The notes beneath the pieces were generated by a model. It searched no databases. It was not told the origin of the DNA and worked only from the letters and a program-made list of their open reading frames with translations. Positions 1-6,975 of a stretch of 12,175 nucleotides of DNA are shown in pieces. Positions within the stretch are counted from its first letter, which is position 1. Each line of letters begins with the position of its first letter. The translations under genes and the position numbers were made by a program. Origin of the DNA: Lutispora sp. (GTDB lineage: Bacteria; Bacillota; Clostridia; Lutisporales; Lutisporaceae); the NCBI GenBank assembly GCA_030834765.1, contig JAUQXG010000186.1:1-12175 (forward strand), given 5' to 3'.

Positions 1-6
1 CATGGA

Positions 7-717
7 TTAAGCTTCCTTCTTCCCTAAGTATGCTTCTCTTATGCTGGGATTTTGGGCTATTTCTTTTGCATTTCCTTGCATGATTATTTTACCTTGCTCT
101 AATACATATGCCCTATCAGCCACTGCCAATGCTTTATATGCATTTTGCTCAACTAAAAGTATTGTTTTTCCCATATTTCTTATATCTGCTATGATATCAA
201 AGACAGTCTGAACCAAAAGCGGTGCAAGTCCTAACGAAGGCTCATCTAGAAGCATTATTTCAGGGTTGCTCATAAGGCCTCTACCCATGGCAAGCATTTG
301 CTGTTCTCCTCCGCTTAGTGTTCCTGCTACCTGCTTTTCTCTTTCCTTAAGCCTTGGAAAAAGCACATATACTCTTTCCAAGTCGTCATTGATTCCTTTT
401 TTATCATTTCTCAAATATGCGCCAAGCATTAGATTATCTTTTACTGTAAGATTTGCAAATACCAATCTTCCTTCTGGTACATGACATATTCCTCACTTTA
501 CTATTTTTGTTGGATTAAATCCTAACTTTTGACCTTTGTAGGTTATCTCACCTTGTTTGTACTTTAAAAATCCTGATATGGAGTTTAGCAGGGTTGATTT
601 GCCTGCTCCGTTTGAACCTATTATTGTCAATATCTCCCCTTTGTTTATATCTAAAGATACTCCCTTTAGTGCATGTATACCGCCATAATAGACTTGAAGA
701 TTATCTACTTTCAGCAT
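7..717 (-). pseudogene. livF: livF, branched-chain amino acid ABC transporter ATPase, interrupted by in-frame TGA
   Basis: This would be the second cytoplasmic ATPase of the LivHMGF importer. Read through, the frame is 236 residues, the normal LivF length. It starts at ATG 717, with GGAGGGG just upstream inside the end of livG. Walker A (GSNGAGKST, residues 34-42) is intact. Codon 75 is TGA (positions 493-495), falling between KIVK and GICHVPEGR, a spot where relatives carry a variable residue. The same frame then continues with LSGGEQQ (134-140), Walker B LLDEP (156-160), the LivF-type VEQN motif and a C-terminal AYLGKKEA. Neither half has a complete nucleotide-binding site. A distal piece could start at TTG 465, preceded by AAGGAAG. 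Only one base differs from an intact gene, and CGA or AGA (Arg) are simple precursors. A recent nonsense mutation, a sequencing error or readthrough are all possible. Identity is near certain; loss of function is an inference. Confidence 0.85.
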
Positions 718-720
718 ATC

Positions 721-1485
721 CTACCCCTCCACTCCTAAATAAGCTTCTATGACCTTAGTATTGTTCTGAATTTCTGAAGGGGTACCTTCAGCTAGTTTAC
801 ATCCAAAGTTCAATACCATTATCTTCTCGCATATACCCATTACAAGATCCATATGATGATCTATGATTAAAACTGATAGATTGAATTTTTTTCTTATTTC
901 AAATATCAAATGCATCAGTTGGTCTGTCTCATCAGGATTCATTCCTGCAGCAGGTTCATCCAAAAGCAGCAGTCTCGGATTTAATGCTAATGCTCTGGCT
1001 ATCTCTAATCTTCTTTGAAGCCCATAGGGCAAATTGTTGGCTACAAGATCTCGTCTATCTTTTAACCCCATTATTTCCATTAAATTTTCAGCTTGTTCCT
1101 TCAATTGCTTTTCTTCCCTTTTATATTGTGGAAGCCGTAAAACCGCATCCAAAACATTATATTTTGCATTATTATGACAAGCAGTTAATATATTCTCATA
1201 AACAGATAGCTTTTTAAAAAGTCTTATATTTTGAAAGGTTCTTGTTATCCCTACATCTGCTATTAAGTACGGCTCTTTGTTTGCTATATCCTTGCCATCA
1301 AATAGGATATTCCCTCGGGTTACTTTATAAACACCTGTGATCAGGTTGAATATTGTAGTTTTTCCTGCTCCATTTGGTCCTATGAGTCCTGTTATGGTGC
1401 CTTTTGGTACAGTGAAATTCACATCTCCTACAGCTGTCAACCCGCCAAAGCATTTAGTAGCCCCTTTTAATTCAAGTATTTCCAT
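721..1485 (-). CDS. livG: livG, branched-chain amino acid ABC transporter ATP-binding protein
   Basis: Cytoplasmic ATPase that powers branched-chain amino acid import with LivF on the LivHM membrane pair. The 254-residue length fits LivG. Visible motifs are Walker A GPNGAGKTT (36-44), the Q-loop glutamine in TRTFQNIRLF (Q85), a degenerate signature LPYGLQRRLEIARAL (from 152) as is usual in LivG, Walker B LLLLDEPAAGMNP (172-184) with its catalytic glutamate, and an H-loop histidine in IIDHHMD (H210). The C-terminal AEGTPSEI and VIEAYLG motifs are typical. The ATG lies one base after the livM stop, and its ribosome binding site (GGAGG) sits within the last livM codons, so translation is probably coupled. 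The TAG stop is three bases before livF. The gene is intact. Confidence 0.96.
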   Translation of the reverse strand: MEILELKGATKCFGGLTAVGDVNFTVPKGTITGLIGPNGAGKTTIFNLITGVYKVTRGNILFDGKDIANKEPYLIADVGITRTFQNIRLFKKLSVYENILTACHNNAKYNVLDAVLRLPQYKREEKQLKEQAENLMEIMGLKDRRDLVANNLPYGLQRRLEIARALALNPRLLLLDEPAAGMNPDETDQLMHLIFEIRKKFNLSVLIIDHHMDLVMGICEKIMVLNFGCKLAEGTPSEIQNNTKVIEAYLGVEG

Positions 1486-1486
1486 A

Positions 1487-2368
1487 TTATTTACCTCCCT
1501 CAGCAGTGATGTTTTTCTTCTTCAGCCGTGAAAAAAGCTTTCTCATACTAGAAGGTGTAAATTCATAGCCTCCCATAAGGCCTTCTGGTCTGGATATCAT
1601 GATTATAATAACAGCTAATCCGTATACAACAAGCCTCCAGCTAGCAAAGCTTCTCAAAACTTCAGGAAGAGCCGTCAAAACTACTGCACCTAATACACTT
1701 CCAGATATGGAGCCAAGTCCGCCAAAAATAACGATGATGGTAAGCTCCGTTGATTTGATCAAGCTAAACATTTTCGGCTGAAGAAAAGTCATATAATGGG
1801 CCATAAGTCCTCCTGCAATTCCTGCATAGGATGCGCTTATCATAAGGGACATCATTTTATACTTAAATACATTGATACCTACTATTTGTGAAGCAAGCTC
1901 CTCCTCCCTCACTGCAATCATGTTTCTTCCATGCCTGGACCTTATGAGATTTGCAAGTATGATAATTCCTATTATATTTATGAATATAACATTTGTAAGA
2001 GTCGTATAGTTTGGTATTCCAGGCCATCCTCTTGCTCCTCCGAAATACTGAACATTATCAAGAATCAACCTGGTTGCTTCTCCAAAACCAAGGGTTGCAA
2101 TACAAAAATAATCGCCTTTCAGGTTTAATGTCAATCTTCCTATGAATACACTTAGTAATGCTGCCATCAATCCCCCCATCAAAAGAGCTGGTATGAAAGG
2201 CCAATGAAATTTCACTGTCATGGTAGCTGCCGTATAGCCTCCTATGGCCATAAAGCCTGCATGTCCGAAGGAAAATAGGCCGGTAAATCCTGTCAAAAGA
2301 GATAGTCCTAAAACTGCCATAAGATTTATTCCTGCTAAAATTAAAATACCTTGTACATAAGTATCCAT
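1487..2368 (-). CDS. livM: livM, branched-chain amino acid ABC transporter permease
   Basis: One of the two membrane permeases of the high-affinity branched-chain amino acid importer. The 293 residues are mostly hydrophobic helices. LivM hallmarks are GFTGLFSFGHAGFMAIGGY (27-45), GDYFCIATLGFGE (85-97), the cytoplasmic EAA-type coupling loop around RHGRNMIAVREEELAS (145-160), GGLGSISGSVLGA (216-228) and RPEGLMGG (260-267). A basic tail follows (RKLFSRLKKKN). ATG 2368 has a textbook ribosome binding site (AAGGAGG, 5 bases upstream). The gene sits 13 bases after livH and one base before livG, so it is mid-operon. Nothing is missing or truncated. Confidence 0.96.
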   Translation of the reverse strand: MDTYVQGILILAGINLMAVLGLSLLTGFTGLFSFGHAGFMAIGGYTAATMTVKFHWPFIPALLMGGLMAALLSVFIGRLTLNLKGDYFCIATLGFGEATRLILDNVQYFGGARGWPGIPNYTTLTNVIFINIIGIIILANLIRSRHGRNMIAVREEELASQIVGINVFKYKMMSLMISASYAGIAGGLMAHYMTFLQPKMFSLIKSTELTIIVIFGGLGSISGSVLGAVVLTALPEVLRSFASWRLVVYGLAVIIIMISRPEGLMGGYEFTPSSMRKLFSRLKKKNITAEGGK

Positions 2369-2381
2369 ACCTTACCTCCTT

Positions 2382-3266
2382 CTAAGCCTTATCTTCAGTA
2401 GTTTTACCCATTAATCCTGAAGGTCTGACTACCAAGATTCCTATTAGTAAAACAAATGCTATTAAATCTCTATATTGCGAAGATATATAGCCTGAAGTAA
2501 AGGTCTCTATAATCCCAAGCAATATTGATCCTATTACTGCACCAGGCAGACTGCCAAGTCCTCCGAATACTGCGGCAATAAAGGATTTATTCGTTATCAT
2601 TCCAATCTGAGGATATACGGTGTACTTCATTCCGAAAAGAACTCCTGCGATACCTGCAAATAGTCCTCCCAATGCAAATATAATAATGATAATATGATCT
2701 GTGTTGATTCCCATAAGAGCGCTGGCTTTAATATTGTAGGATGTAGCCTGAATTGCTTTTCCTACTTTTGTATAATCAATAAAATATACTAAAAGTGCAA
2801 GGCATACTGCCGAGATAATAAACATCAAAACATCAAGTCTACCAATAGTCAAAAGTCCTAAATGAAAAGGTTCTTTTGAAAATATCTCTGGATATGTTCT
2901 AAATGTTGGACCTATAGCAGGTATTGCGATGACTAGATTTTCTAAAAATATGGAAGCTCCCATTGCACATATAATAAAATACAAAAATGGTGCTTTTCTT
3001 TCTCTCAGCGGCTTGTATGCCGTTCTTTCAATGAGCACTGCAAGCAATGCTGTACAAAGTGCCGCACTTACAAATGCTACTGGAAAAGAAAAATGAAATA
3101 GTGTTAAAAAGAAGAATCCAAAATAGGCACCAAACATGATAACTCCGCCATGGGCAAAATTGCTGAAATTCATAATACTATATACTAAGGAATACCCAAC
3201 AGCCATCAAAGCATAAACGCTTCCGATAGACAAGCCGTTAATCAGCTGCTGTAAAAATTGAACCAT
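2382..3266 (-). CDS. livH: livH, branched-chain amino acid ABC transporter permease
   Basis: Partner permease to LivM, with a usual length of 294 residues. The N-terminal NGLSIGSVYALMAVGYSLVY (10-29) and the NFAHGGVIMFGAY block (36-48) are diagnostic of LivH. ERTAYKPLR (80-88) follows the early helices. The coupling loop is TKVGKAIQATSYNIKASALMGIN-like (from residue 166), and the C-terminal GGLGSLPGAVIG (235-246) and RPSGLMG (281-287) motifs are present. The start is ATG 3266, with AAGGGGG about 6 bases upstream. It is separated from livJ by 90 bases that contain hairpins. That is common after a binding-protein gene, where it lets the binding protein be made in excess. Confidence 0.96.
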   Translation of the reverse strand: MVQFLQQLINGLSIGSVYALMAVGYSLVYSIMNFSNFAHGGVIMFGAYFGFFFLTLFHFSFPVAFVSAALCTALLAVLIERTAYKPLRERKAPFLYFIICAMGASIFLENLVIAIPAIGPTFRTYPEIFSKEPFHLGLLTIGRLDVLMFIISAVCLALLVYFIDYTKVGKAIQATSYNIKASALMGINTDHIIIIIFALGGLFAGIAGVLFGMKYTVYPQIGMITNKSFIAAVFGGLGSLPGAVIGSILLGIIETFTSGYISSQYRDLIAFVLLIGILVVRPSGLMGKTTEDKA

Positions 3267-3286
3267 ATGCGATCCCCCTTATAATA

Positions 3287-3312
3287 GTGCGACACTGTCT
3301 CCAGTGCCGCAC
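3287..3312 (-). other. Intercistronic hairpin between livJ and livH
   Basis: In the minus-strand transcript, GTGCGGCACTG and CAGTGTCGCAC form an 11-bp stem closed by a GAGA loop. Ten pairs are Watson-Crick and one is G-U. There is no run of U after it, so it does not look like a full terminator. A smaller 5-bp hairpin (TTCAG/CTGAA, 3316-3330) lies just before it in the same transcript. Such hairpins downstream of a binding-protein gene often stabilise the upstream mRNA or attenuate transcription into the permease genes; that role here is inferred from position. The livH ribosome binding site follows about 9 bases later. Confidence 0.7.
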
Positions 3313-3356
3313 TTGTTCAGTTTCCCTGAAGGTGTCTTATGATATCTTGTAAATTC

Positions 3357-4526
3357 TTATTTTGGTGAATATTTTTGTTGGAATACATATTTACCATCTA
3401 CTAACTTAATGATTGCCGCTTCTTTTCCTTCTGGATTATGGGTATCCTTACCTATCTTGATTGTTCCAGTTACACCTTTTATATCAGTAGTTTCCAATGC
3501 CTTTGCTATTTTCTCCGAATCCACTTCTCCAGCTCTTTGTATTGCATCAACTAGCATAAGCACAGCATCATTCCCAAGGAAACCATTTAATTCCAAGTCT
3601 TGGTTGTATTTTGCTTTATATCTTGTTTTTAAATCTTGTACCTCTGGATCATCGAAATCAAGATGGTTTACTATATAAGAACCGTTTACTGCATCTTTTG
3701 CCATGGTGATAAGCTGATCTGATGGCCAACCGTCTCCGCCCATCAGTGCTGCTGTAATTCCAAGTTCTCTAGCCTGGTTTGCGCTAAGTGCTACTTCTTT
3801 AAAGAAGTATGGCATAAAAATAACATCAGGATTCGCTGCTTTTATTTTGCTAAGCTGTGGTCTAAAGTCTACATCTCCGCCTTTAAATCCTTCTTTTACT
3901 ACGATGGCTCCACCTTTTTCGATAAAGGTTTTTTCAAAATATTCTGCTAGTCCTTGTGAATAATCATCTGCTACATCATAAAGAATCGCTGCATTTTTAA
4001 ATTTTAATACATCCGCTGCATATCCTGCCGCAACTGCGCCTTGATATGGATCTATAAAGCATACTCTGAAATTGTAAGGCTTTACTTTGCCATCAAGAAC
4101 TGTTACTTTTGGATTTGTAGCAACTGTAGCAATATCTGCAACCTTTGCTTGTTCAAGTGTAGAAGCAATTGATATTGCACTTCCGCTAGCATTTGGTCCA
4201 ATGATAGCTACTACCTTATCTTGTGAAGTTAATCTTTTCGCCACATTCACTGCTTCTTGAGGGTCACCTTTTGTATCATAGCCTATTGCTTCAAGCTGCT
4301 TTCCTAATACGCCGCCTTTTGCATTGATTTCCTCAAACAACATTTTAACAGTGTTAAATTCGCATTGTCCCCATACGGCCTGATCACCTGTAAGTGAGCC
4401 CATCCAACCAACCTTTATTGTGTCGCTTGCTGTAGGTGCAGTATCTGCTGGTTTTGCACATCCTGTCATGCCAATTGTTATAATCATTATGCATGTCAAT
4501 AGTATAGCTGTGATTTTTTTTGACAT
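3357..4526 (-). CDS. livJ: livJ, branched-chain amino acid ABC transporter substrate-binding lipoprotein
   Basis: Extracellular binding protein that captures branched-chain or related amino acids and delivers them to LivHM. The 389 residues start with a lipoprotein signal: basic SKK, a hydrophobic stretch, and MTGC with Cys23 as the lipid-modified residue. A short flexible linker rich in A, P and T follows. The mature part is a type I periplasmic-binding fold (Leu/Ile/Val-binding family): IKVGWMGSLTG (37-47), FEEINAKGGVLGK (64-76), VAIIGPNASGSAIS (106-119) and FRVCFIDPYQG (153-163), with GFLGNDAVLMLVDA nearer the C-terminus. ATG 4526 has AAGGGGG about 7 bases upstream. It is first in the liv operon. 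The exact substrate cannot be fixed from the sequence, since the family also includes binders of other amides and amino acids. Confidence 0.94.
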   Translation of the reverse strand: MSKKITAILLTCIMIITIGMTGCAKPADTAPTASDTIKVGWMGSLTGDQAVWGQCEFNTVKMLFEEINAKGGVLGKQLEAIGYDTKGDPQEAVNVAKRLTSQDKVVAIIGPNASGSAISIASTLEQAKVADIATVATNPKVTVLDGKVKPYNFRVCFIDPYQGAVAAGYAADVLKFKNAAILYDVADDYSQGLAEYFEKTFIEKGGAIVVKEGFKGGDVDFRPQLSKIKAANPDVIFMPYFFKEVALSANQARELGITAALMGGDGWPSDQLITMAKDAVNGSYIVNHLDFDDPEVQDLKTRYKAKYNQDLELNGFLGNDAVLMLVDAIQRAGEVDSEKIAKALETTDIKGVTGTIKIGKDTHNPEGKEAAIIKLVDGKYVFQQKYSPK

Positions 4527-4562
4527 TTGTTTTCCCCCTTAAATTTAATAGTGATTGTCTTA

Positions 4563-4568
4563 AATATA
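4563..4568 (-). promoter_or_regulatory. Putative livJ promoter -10 element
   Basis: On the minus strand the best -10 candidate upstream of livJ is TATATT. No good -35 hexamer lies 15-19 bases before it, so this may be an activator-dependent promoter. The region where -35 would fall abuts the tandem 10-bp repeats at 4591-4620. Assigned by inspection only. Confidence 0.35.
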
Positions 4569-4590
4569 CGATTAGGGATACAAAAAAATA

Positions 4591-4620
4591 CATAATTAAT
4601 CATAAATAATCATAATATTG
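4591..4620. repeat. Three tandem 10-bp AT-rich repeats upstream of livJ
   Basis: The plus strand reads CATAATTAAT, CATAAATAAT, CATAATATTG back to back. CATAA is repeated exactly three times at a 10-bp period, one helical turn, so all units would face the same side of the DNA. The array abuts the weak livJ promoter on its upstream side. This arrangement suits a cooperative activator or repressor, but no regulator can be named. Low-complexity AT sequence can produce such patterns by chance. Confidence 0.5.
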
Positions 4621-4627
4621 AAAATAC

Positions 4628-4712
4628 TTAGAAAAATTCCTCCAACTATTAGGGCAATTCATGATTCTTATGAATCCTTTAAATGCCTTAATAACTGGAG
4701 GAATTTTTCTAA
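4628..4712 (-). terminator. Long hairpin ending the two-component operon
   Basis: A perfect 17-bp inverted repeat (4628-4644 with 4696-4712) has further internal pairing: 12 bp with G-U pairs and one mismatch, an 8-base bulge, and a 6-bp apical stem (ATTCAT/ATGAAT). The outer stem contains CCTCC/GGAGG followed by AATTTTT, as in a bidirectional intrinsic terminator. The G-U pairs form only in minus-strand RNA, which fits terminating the response regulator transcript. The stop codon and last bases of that gene lie inside the arm. It also separates this operon from livJ. Confidence 0.75.
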
Positions 4713-5548
4713 TAATCTTGAGATTTATCGCATAAGAGCAATAGCCCTTCAAAAAACTTATTTATATTTACTTTGCCTCCTGCCTTTCTCTTGCCTCGTA
4801 TAAAATCCATTTCAGCCTTTACACTTTCAAAGTCAAATAATGTGCTTGAATAATTTTGAAAGCTTTCACTATAGTAATCCTCTATTCCAGCATGGGCCAA
4901 GTTGGTCAATCCGTCTTTTATCGATCTTCGTATCCTTTGTTTAATTGTATTTGCACTGTCAGGGAAATAGTTGCATATTTCATTTATATTGCAGTTTTCA
5001 TAGTCTTTTCCAGTTTCTTGCAAGTATTCACAAACTCTTATGATATCTCCAGTGCCCTTTTCTCCCAGCATTCCTAACTTACTAAGTATATACTTTATTT
5101 GTTTTGCATTATCCATTGCTTTTGGTTCTTGCGTTCCTACATCTTTAAATATTTTTCGTATGTTTCCTAGCATATTTTCCAACTTTATTCTTTCGGCCAC
5201 TTTATTTATCACTTTTTCTACTTCTATGATATTGATAGGCTTGTTTATAAAAAATTCAATACCAGATTTATATGCGGTGGCCACAAGACCATGGTCTGAA
5301 ACTTGAGATACCATGATAAAGCTTATTTTTGATTTTATTGATTTTACTTCTTTAACCAATGTATTTCCATCAAGCTTTGGCATCAAAAGATCCACTAATA
5401 CAATGTCAGGATTTAAAATCAGTATATCTTTCATTGCAGCATCACCATCATTTGAAAAACCTATTACTTCTCCAAAATCGTTTTCTTCTATGATATTGGT
5501 TAATATTTTTACAATATTTATATCATCGTCTACAATATAGTACCTCAA
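4709..5548 (-). CDS. Response regulator, GlnL (YcbB)-like
   Basis: Cytoplasmic response regulator of 279 residues. The receiver domain (1-120) has the acidic pocket D7-D9, phosphoacceptor D53 in IVLVDLLMP, S81 in FIMVS and K103 in FINKP. After a linker, residues about 140-250 resemble the YcbB output domain of B. subtilis GlnL: KYILSKLGMLGEKGTGDIIR, then EICNYFPDSANTIKQRIRRS, probably the DNA-contacting part. The start is TTG 5548, chosen because AGGAGG (5558-5563) lies 9 bases upstream and no better ATG exists. It overlaps the kinase stop as TTGA, so the two are translationally coupled. In B. subtilis GlnK-GlnL respond to glutamine and act on glsA-glnT; here the adjacent target is probably the divergent acidic amino acid symporter. 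Family assignment comes from pattern recall. Confidence 0.85.
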   Translation of the reverse strand: MRYYIVDDDINIVKILTNIIEENDFGEVIGFSNDGDAAMKDILILNPDIVLVDLLMPKLDGNTLVKEVKSIKSKISFIMVSQVSDHGLVATAYKSGIEFFINKPINIIEVEKVINKVAERIKLENMLGNIRKIFKDVGTQEPKAMDNAKQIKYILSKLGMLGEKGTGDIIRVCEYLQETGKDYENCNINEICNYFPDSANTIKQRIRRSIKDGLTNLAHAGIEDYYSESFQNYSSTLFDFESVKAEMDFIRGKRKAGGKVNINKFFEGLLLLCDKSQDY

Positions 5549-6813
5549 GAAGCTTCCCCTCCTAATACTTCATTTGGAATGATTATTGTGAAGGTTGTAT
5601 CTTTTTCTTGCTGAGATTTAACGCTTATTTTTCCTTTGAATGTAGTTTCCACAAGATCTCGAACTAATGATAAACCAATACCTCTGCATATGCTTCCGGT
5701 TTCTTCATTAAATTTAGTTGAAAATCCAGGATTGAAGATAAAGTCCAGATTGCCTTCTTTGATTCCGCTTCCATTATCCCATATGGTAAACACCGTTTCT
5801 CTATCATTGCTATATATATAAAGCTTCAAAAGCCCTTTTTCCTTTTTTTCTATGGCCTCTATACTATTATTAATCAAGTTTCTAAGAATTGACATGAGAT
5901 AAAAGTGTTCTTGAACACAGAAGTTCGCTTTTATTATAAAATCAAGAGAGATATCAAGTCCATTTTTTCTTATATATTCTTTTGTGTCTATTTCCAATAT
6001 ATTCGTAACATCTTTTATATTCATATTGCCAGTGTCTGGCTTATCCTCCGATATATCCTCCAGCCCTTTTATGACTTGAATATAATATTTTTTGATTTCA
6101 TGGATATCTTTCGCAATGTCGAGAGATAGTCCTCTAAGCTCTTCTTCATAGCCTTTTTCCGTTATGATCTGATAAGCCGTGTAAGATTTTTTCATCACAT
6201 CTTCAATTTCTGCTATATTTTTATTCATAAAGTATATTTCACTTTTAAAGGAGGATGTAAGAAGCATTAGCCTTCTGTATCTTTCCTCATGCTCTTCCTT
6301 TATAAGAAAGGATTGATATCTTTTCATAGAAATGACAATAACCATTACGATGAGCGTTCTCCCTGCAGCTACTACCAAAAGTGTTTTTATAATCGTAATA
6401 TCCATTCCGATTATTTGTGTTCTTACACTCATTTCTACCATATTGGATAAAAAGTCACACAAGAATACAGTCGTGACAAACTTTGTTATATCCTTTTTTT
6501 TACTTCTTTGATATATCAAGGTGAAAAATATACCATAAGCAAGATAAAAAACCACATCTGGCCCTACCATCATATAGGTCAAGTCTAAATCTCCATTTGA
6601 ATAATATACAACTATCCCACGAAAAAGTGGAGATACGATAGCTGTTGCAAAGGCCACCACAAGCGGATTTAAATCAATATATATATAAAGGAAGGTTGGA
6701 AATAAAATAACTGCTAATGTAATAATAAAGCCCTGAGTTAAATAGTTGATATTAAATAGTGATCCTAATGCAACGCAAAAGGCAATCAGCAAAGTATGTT
6801 TCAGCTTATTCAT
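5545..6813 (-). CDS. Sensor histidine kinase, GlnK (YcbA)-like membrane protein
   Basis: Membrane sensor kinase of 422 residues. Residues about 7-165 are hydrophobic and suggest five or six transmembrane helices with no large extracellular domain. Sensing is thus probably intramembrane or through a partner such as the transporter. A helical region follows with the likely phosphoacceptor H238 in KDIHEIKK. The ATPase domain has the N box RNLINNSIEAIE (311-322), G1 WDNGSGI (345-351), FNPGFSTK (360-367) and G2 RGIGLSLV (377-384). ATG 6813 has AAGGAGA 6 bases upstream. It is transcribed divergently from the symporter gene and overlaps the response regulator by 4 bases. Resemblance to GlnK rests on the architecture, the DIHEIKK block and the YcbB-type partner. 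The ligand cannot be determined. Confidence 0.85.
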   Translation of the reverse strand: MNKLKHTLLIAFCVALGSLFNINYLTQGFIITLAVILFPTFLYIYIDLNPLVVAFATAIVSPLFRGIVVYYSNGDLDLTYMMVGPDVVFYLAYGIFFTLIYQRSKKKDITKFVTTVFLCDFLSNMVEMSVRTQIIGMDITIIKTLLVVAAGRTLIVMVIVISMKRYQSFLIKEEHEERYRRLMLLTSSFKSEIYFMNKNIAEIEDVMKKSYTAYQIITEKGYEEELRGLSLDIAKDIHEIKKYYIQVIKGLEDISEDKPDTGNMNIKDVTNILEIDTKEYIRKNGLDISLDFIIKANFCVQEHFYLMSILRNLINNSIEAIEKKEKGLLKLYIYSNDRETVFTIWDNGSGIKEGNLDFIFNPGFSTKFNEETGSICRGIGLSLVRDLVETTFKGKISVKSQQEKDTTFTIIIPNEVLGGEAS

Positions 6814-6846
6814 AAACTTCTCCTTGCAAATATACTATTTAATAAA

Positions 6847-6875
6847 AGTATAGGACAAACTGTGATTTGTGTCTA
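6847..6875 (-). promoter_or_regulatory. Promoter of the kinase-regulator operon
   Basis: The minus strand reads TAGACA (6870-6875), 17 bases, TATACT (6847-6852). Each hexamer matches 5 of 6 bases of the housekeeping sigma consensus. The predicted transcription start is near 6840, giving a leader of about 27 bases before the ATG. No terminator is seen between this promoter and the gene. Confidence 0.65.
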
Positions 6876-6904
6876 GATAATTCTAAACATTGTAAATATT
6901 CTTT

Positions 6905-6914
6905 CTAAATTTAG
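6905..6914. promoter_or_regulatory. 10-bp palindrome in the divergent promoter region
   Basis: CTAAATTTAG is a perfect palindrome ending 4 bases before the -35 of the symporter promoter and about 30 bases upstream of the opposing promoter. Its position between two divergent promoters suits an operator for the adjacent response regulator. A 10-bp AT-rich palindrome could also occur by chance. Confidence 0.35.
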
Positions 6915-6918
6915 GTAT

Positions 6919-6946
6919 TTGGCAAAATCTATTACATAATTATAAA
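6919..6946 (+). promoter_or_regulatory. Promoter of the acidic amino acid symporter gene
   Basis: TTGGCA (6919-6924), a 16-base spacer and TATAAA (6941-6946) each match 5 of 6 consensus bases. The predicted start of transcription is near 6953. That is only a few bases before the ATG at 6958 and supports the downstream ATG at 6976 as the true translation start. Confidence 0.65.
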
Positions 6947-6975
6947 CATAAAATATTATGAAAGAAGGTGGATTT

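Noticed and set aside
1..3. ATG on the minus strand three bases after the livF stop, as start of another gene
   Set aside because: Only the possible start codon lies in the window, so nothing about a gene can be shown.
493..495. TGA in livF as a selenocysteine or recoded codon
   Set aside because: LivF relatives do not carry cysteine at this variable position, there is no redox site, and TGA ends the kinase gene normally.
4384..4593. Minus-strand 69-codon frame overlapping the livJ start
   Set aside because: It is another frame of the livJ signal-peptide region and its promoter, with no recognisable protein features.
4618..4803. Plus-strand 61-codon frame across the long hairpin
   Set aside because: It runs through the terminator hairpin and antisense to the response regulator gene, with no ribosome binding site.
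6958..6975. Upstream ATG giving a symporter with six extra residues
   Set aside because: It has no Shine-Dalgarno sequence and lies only about 5 bases from the predicted transcription start; ATG 6976 has GAAGGTGG before it.
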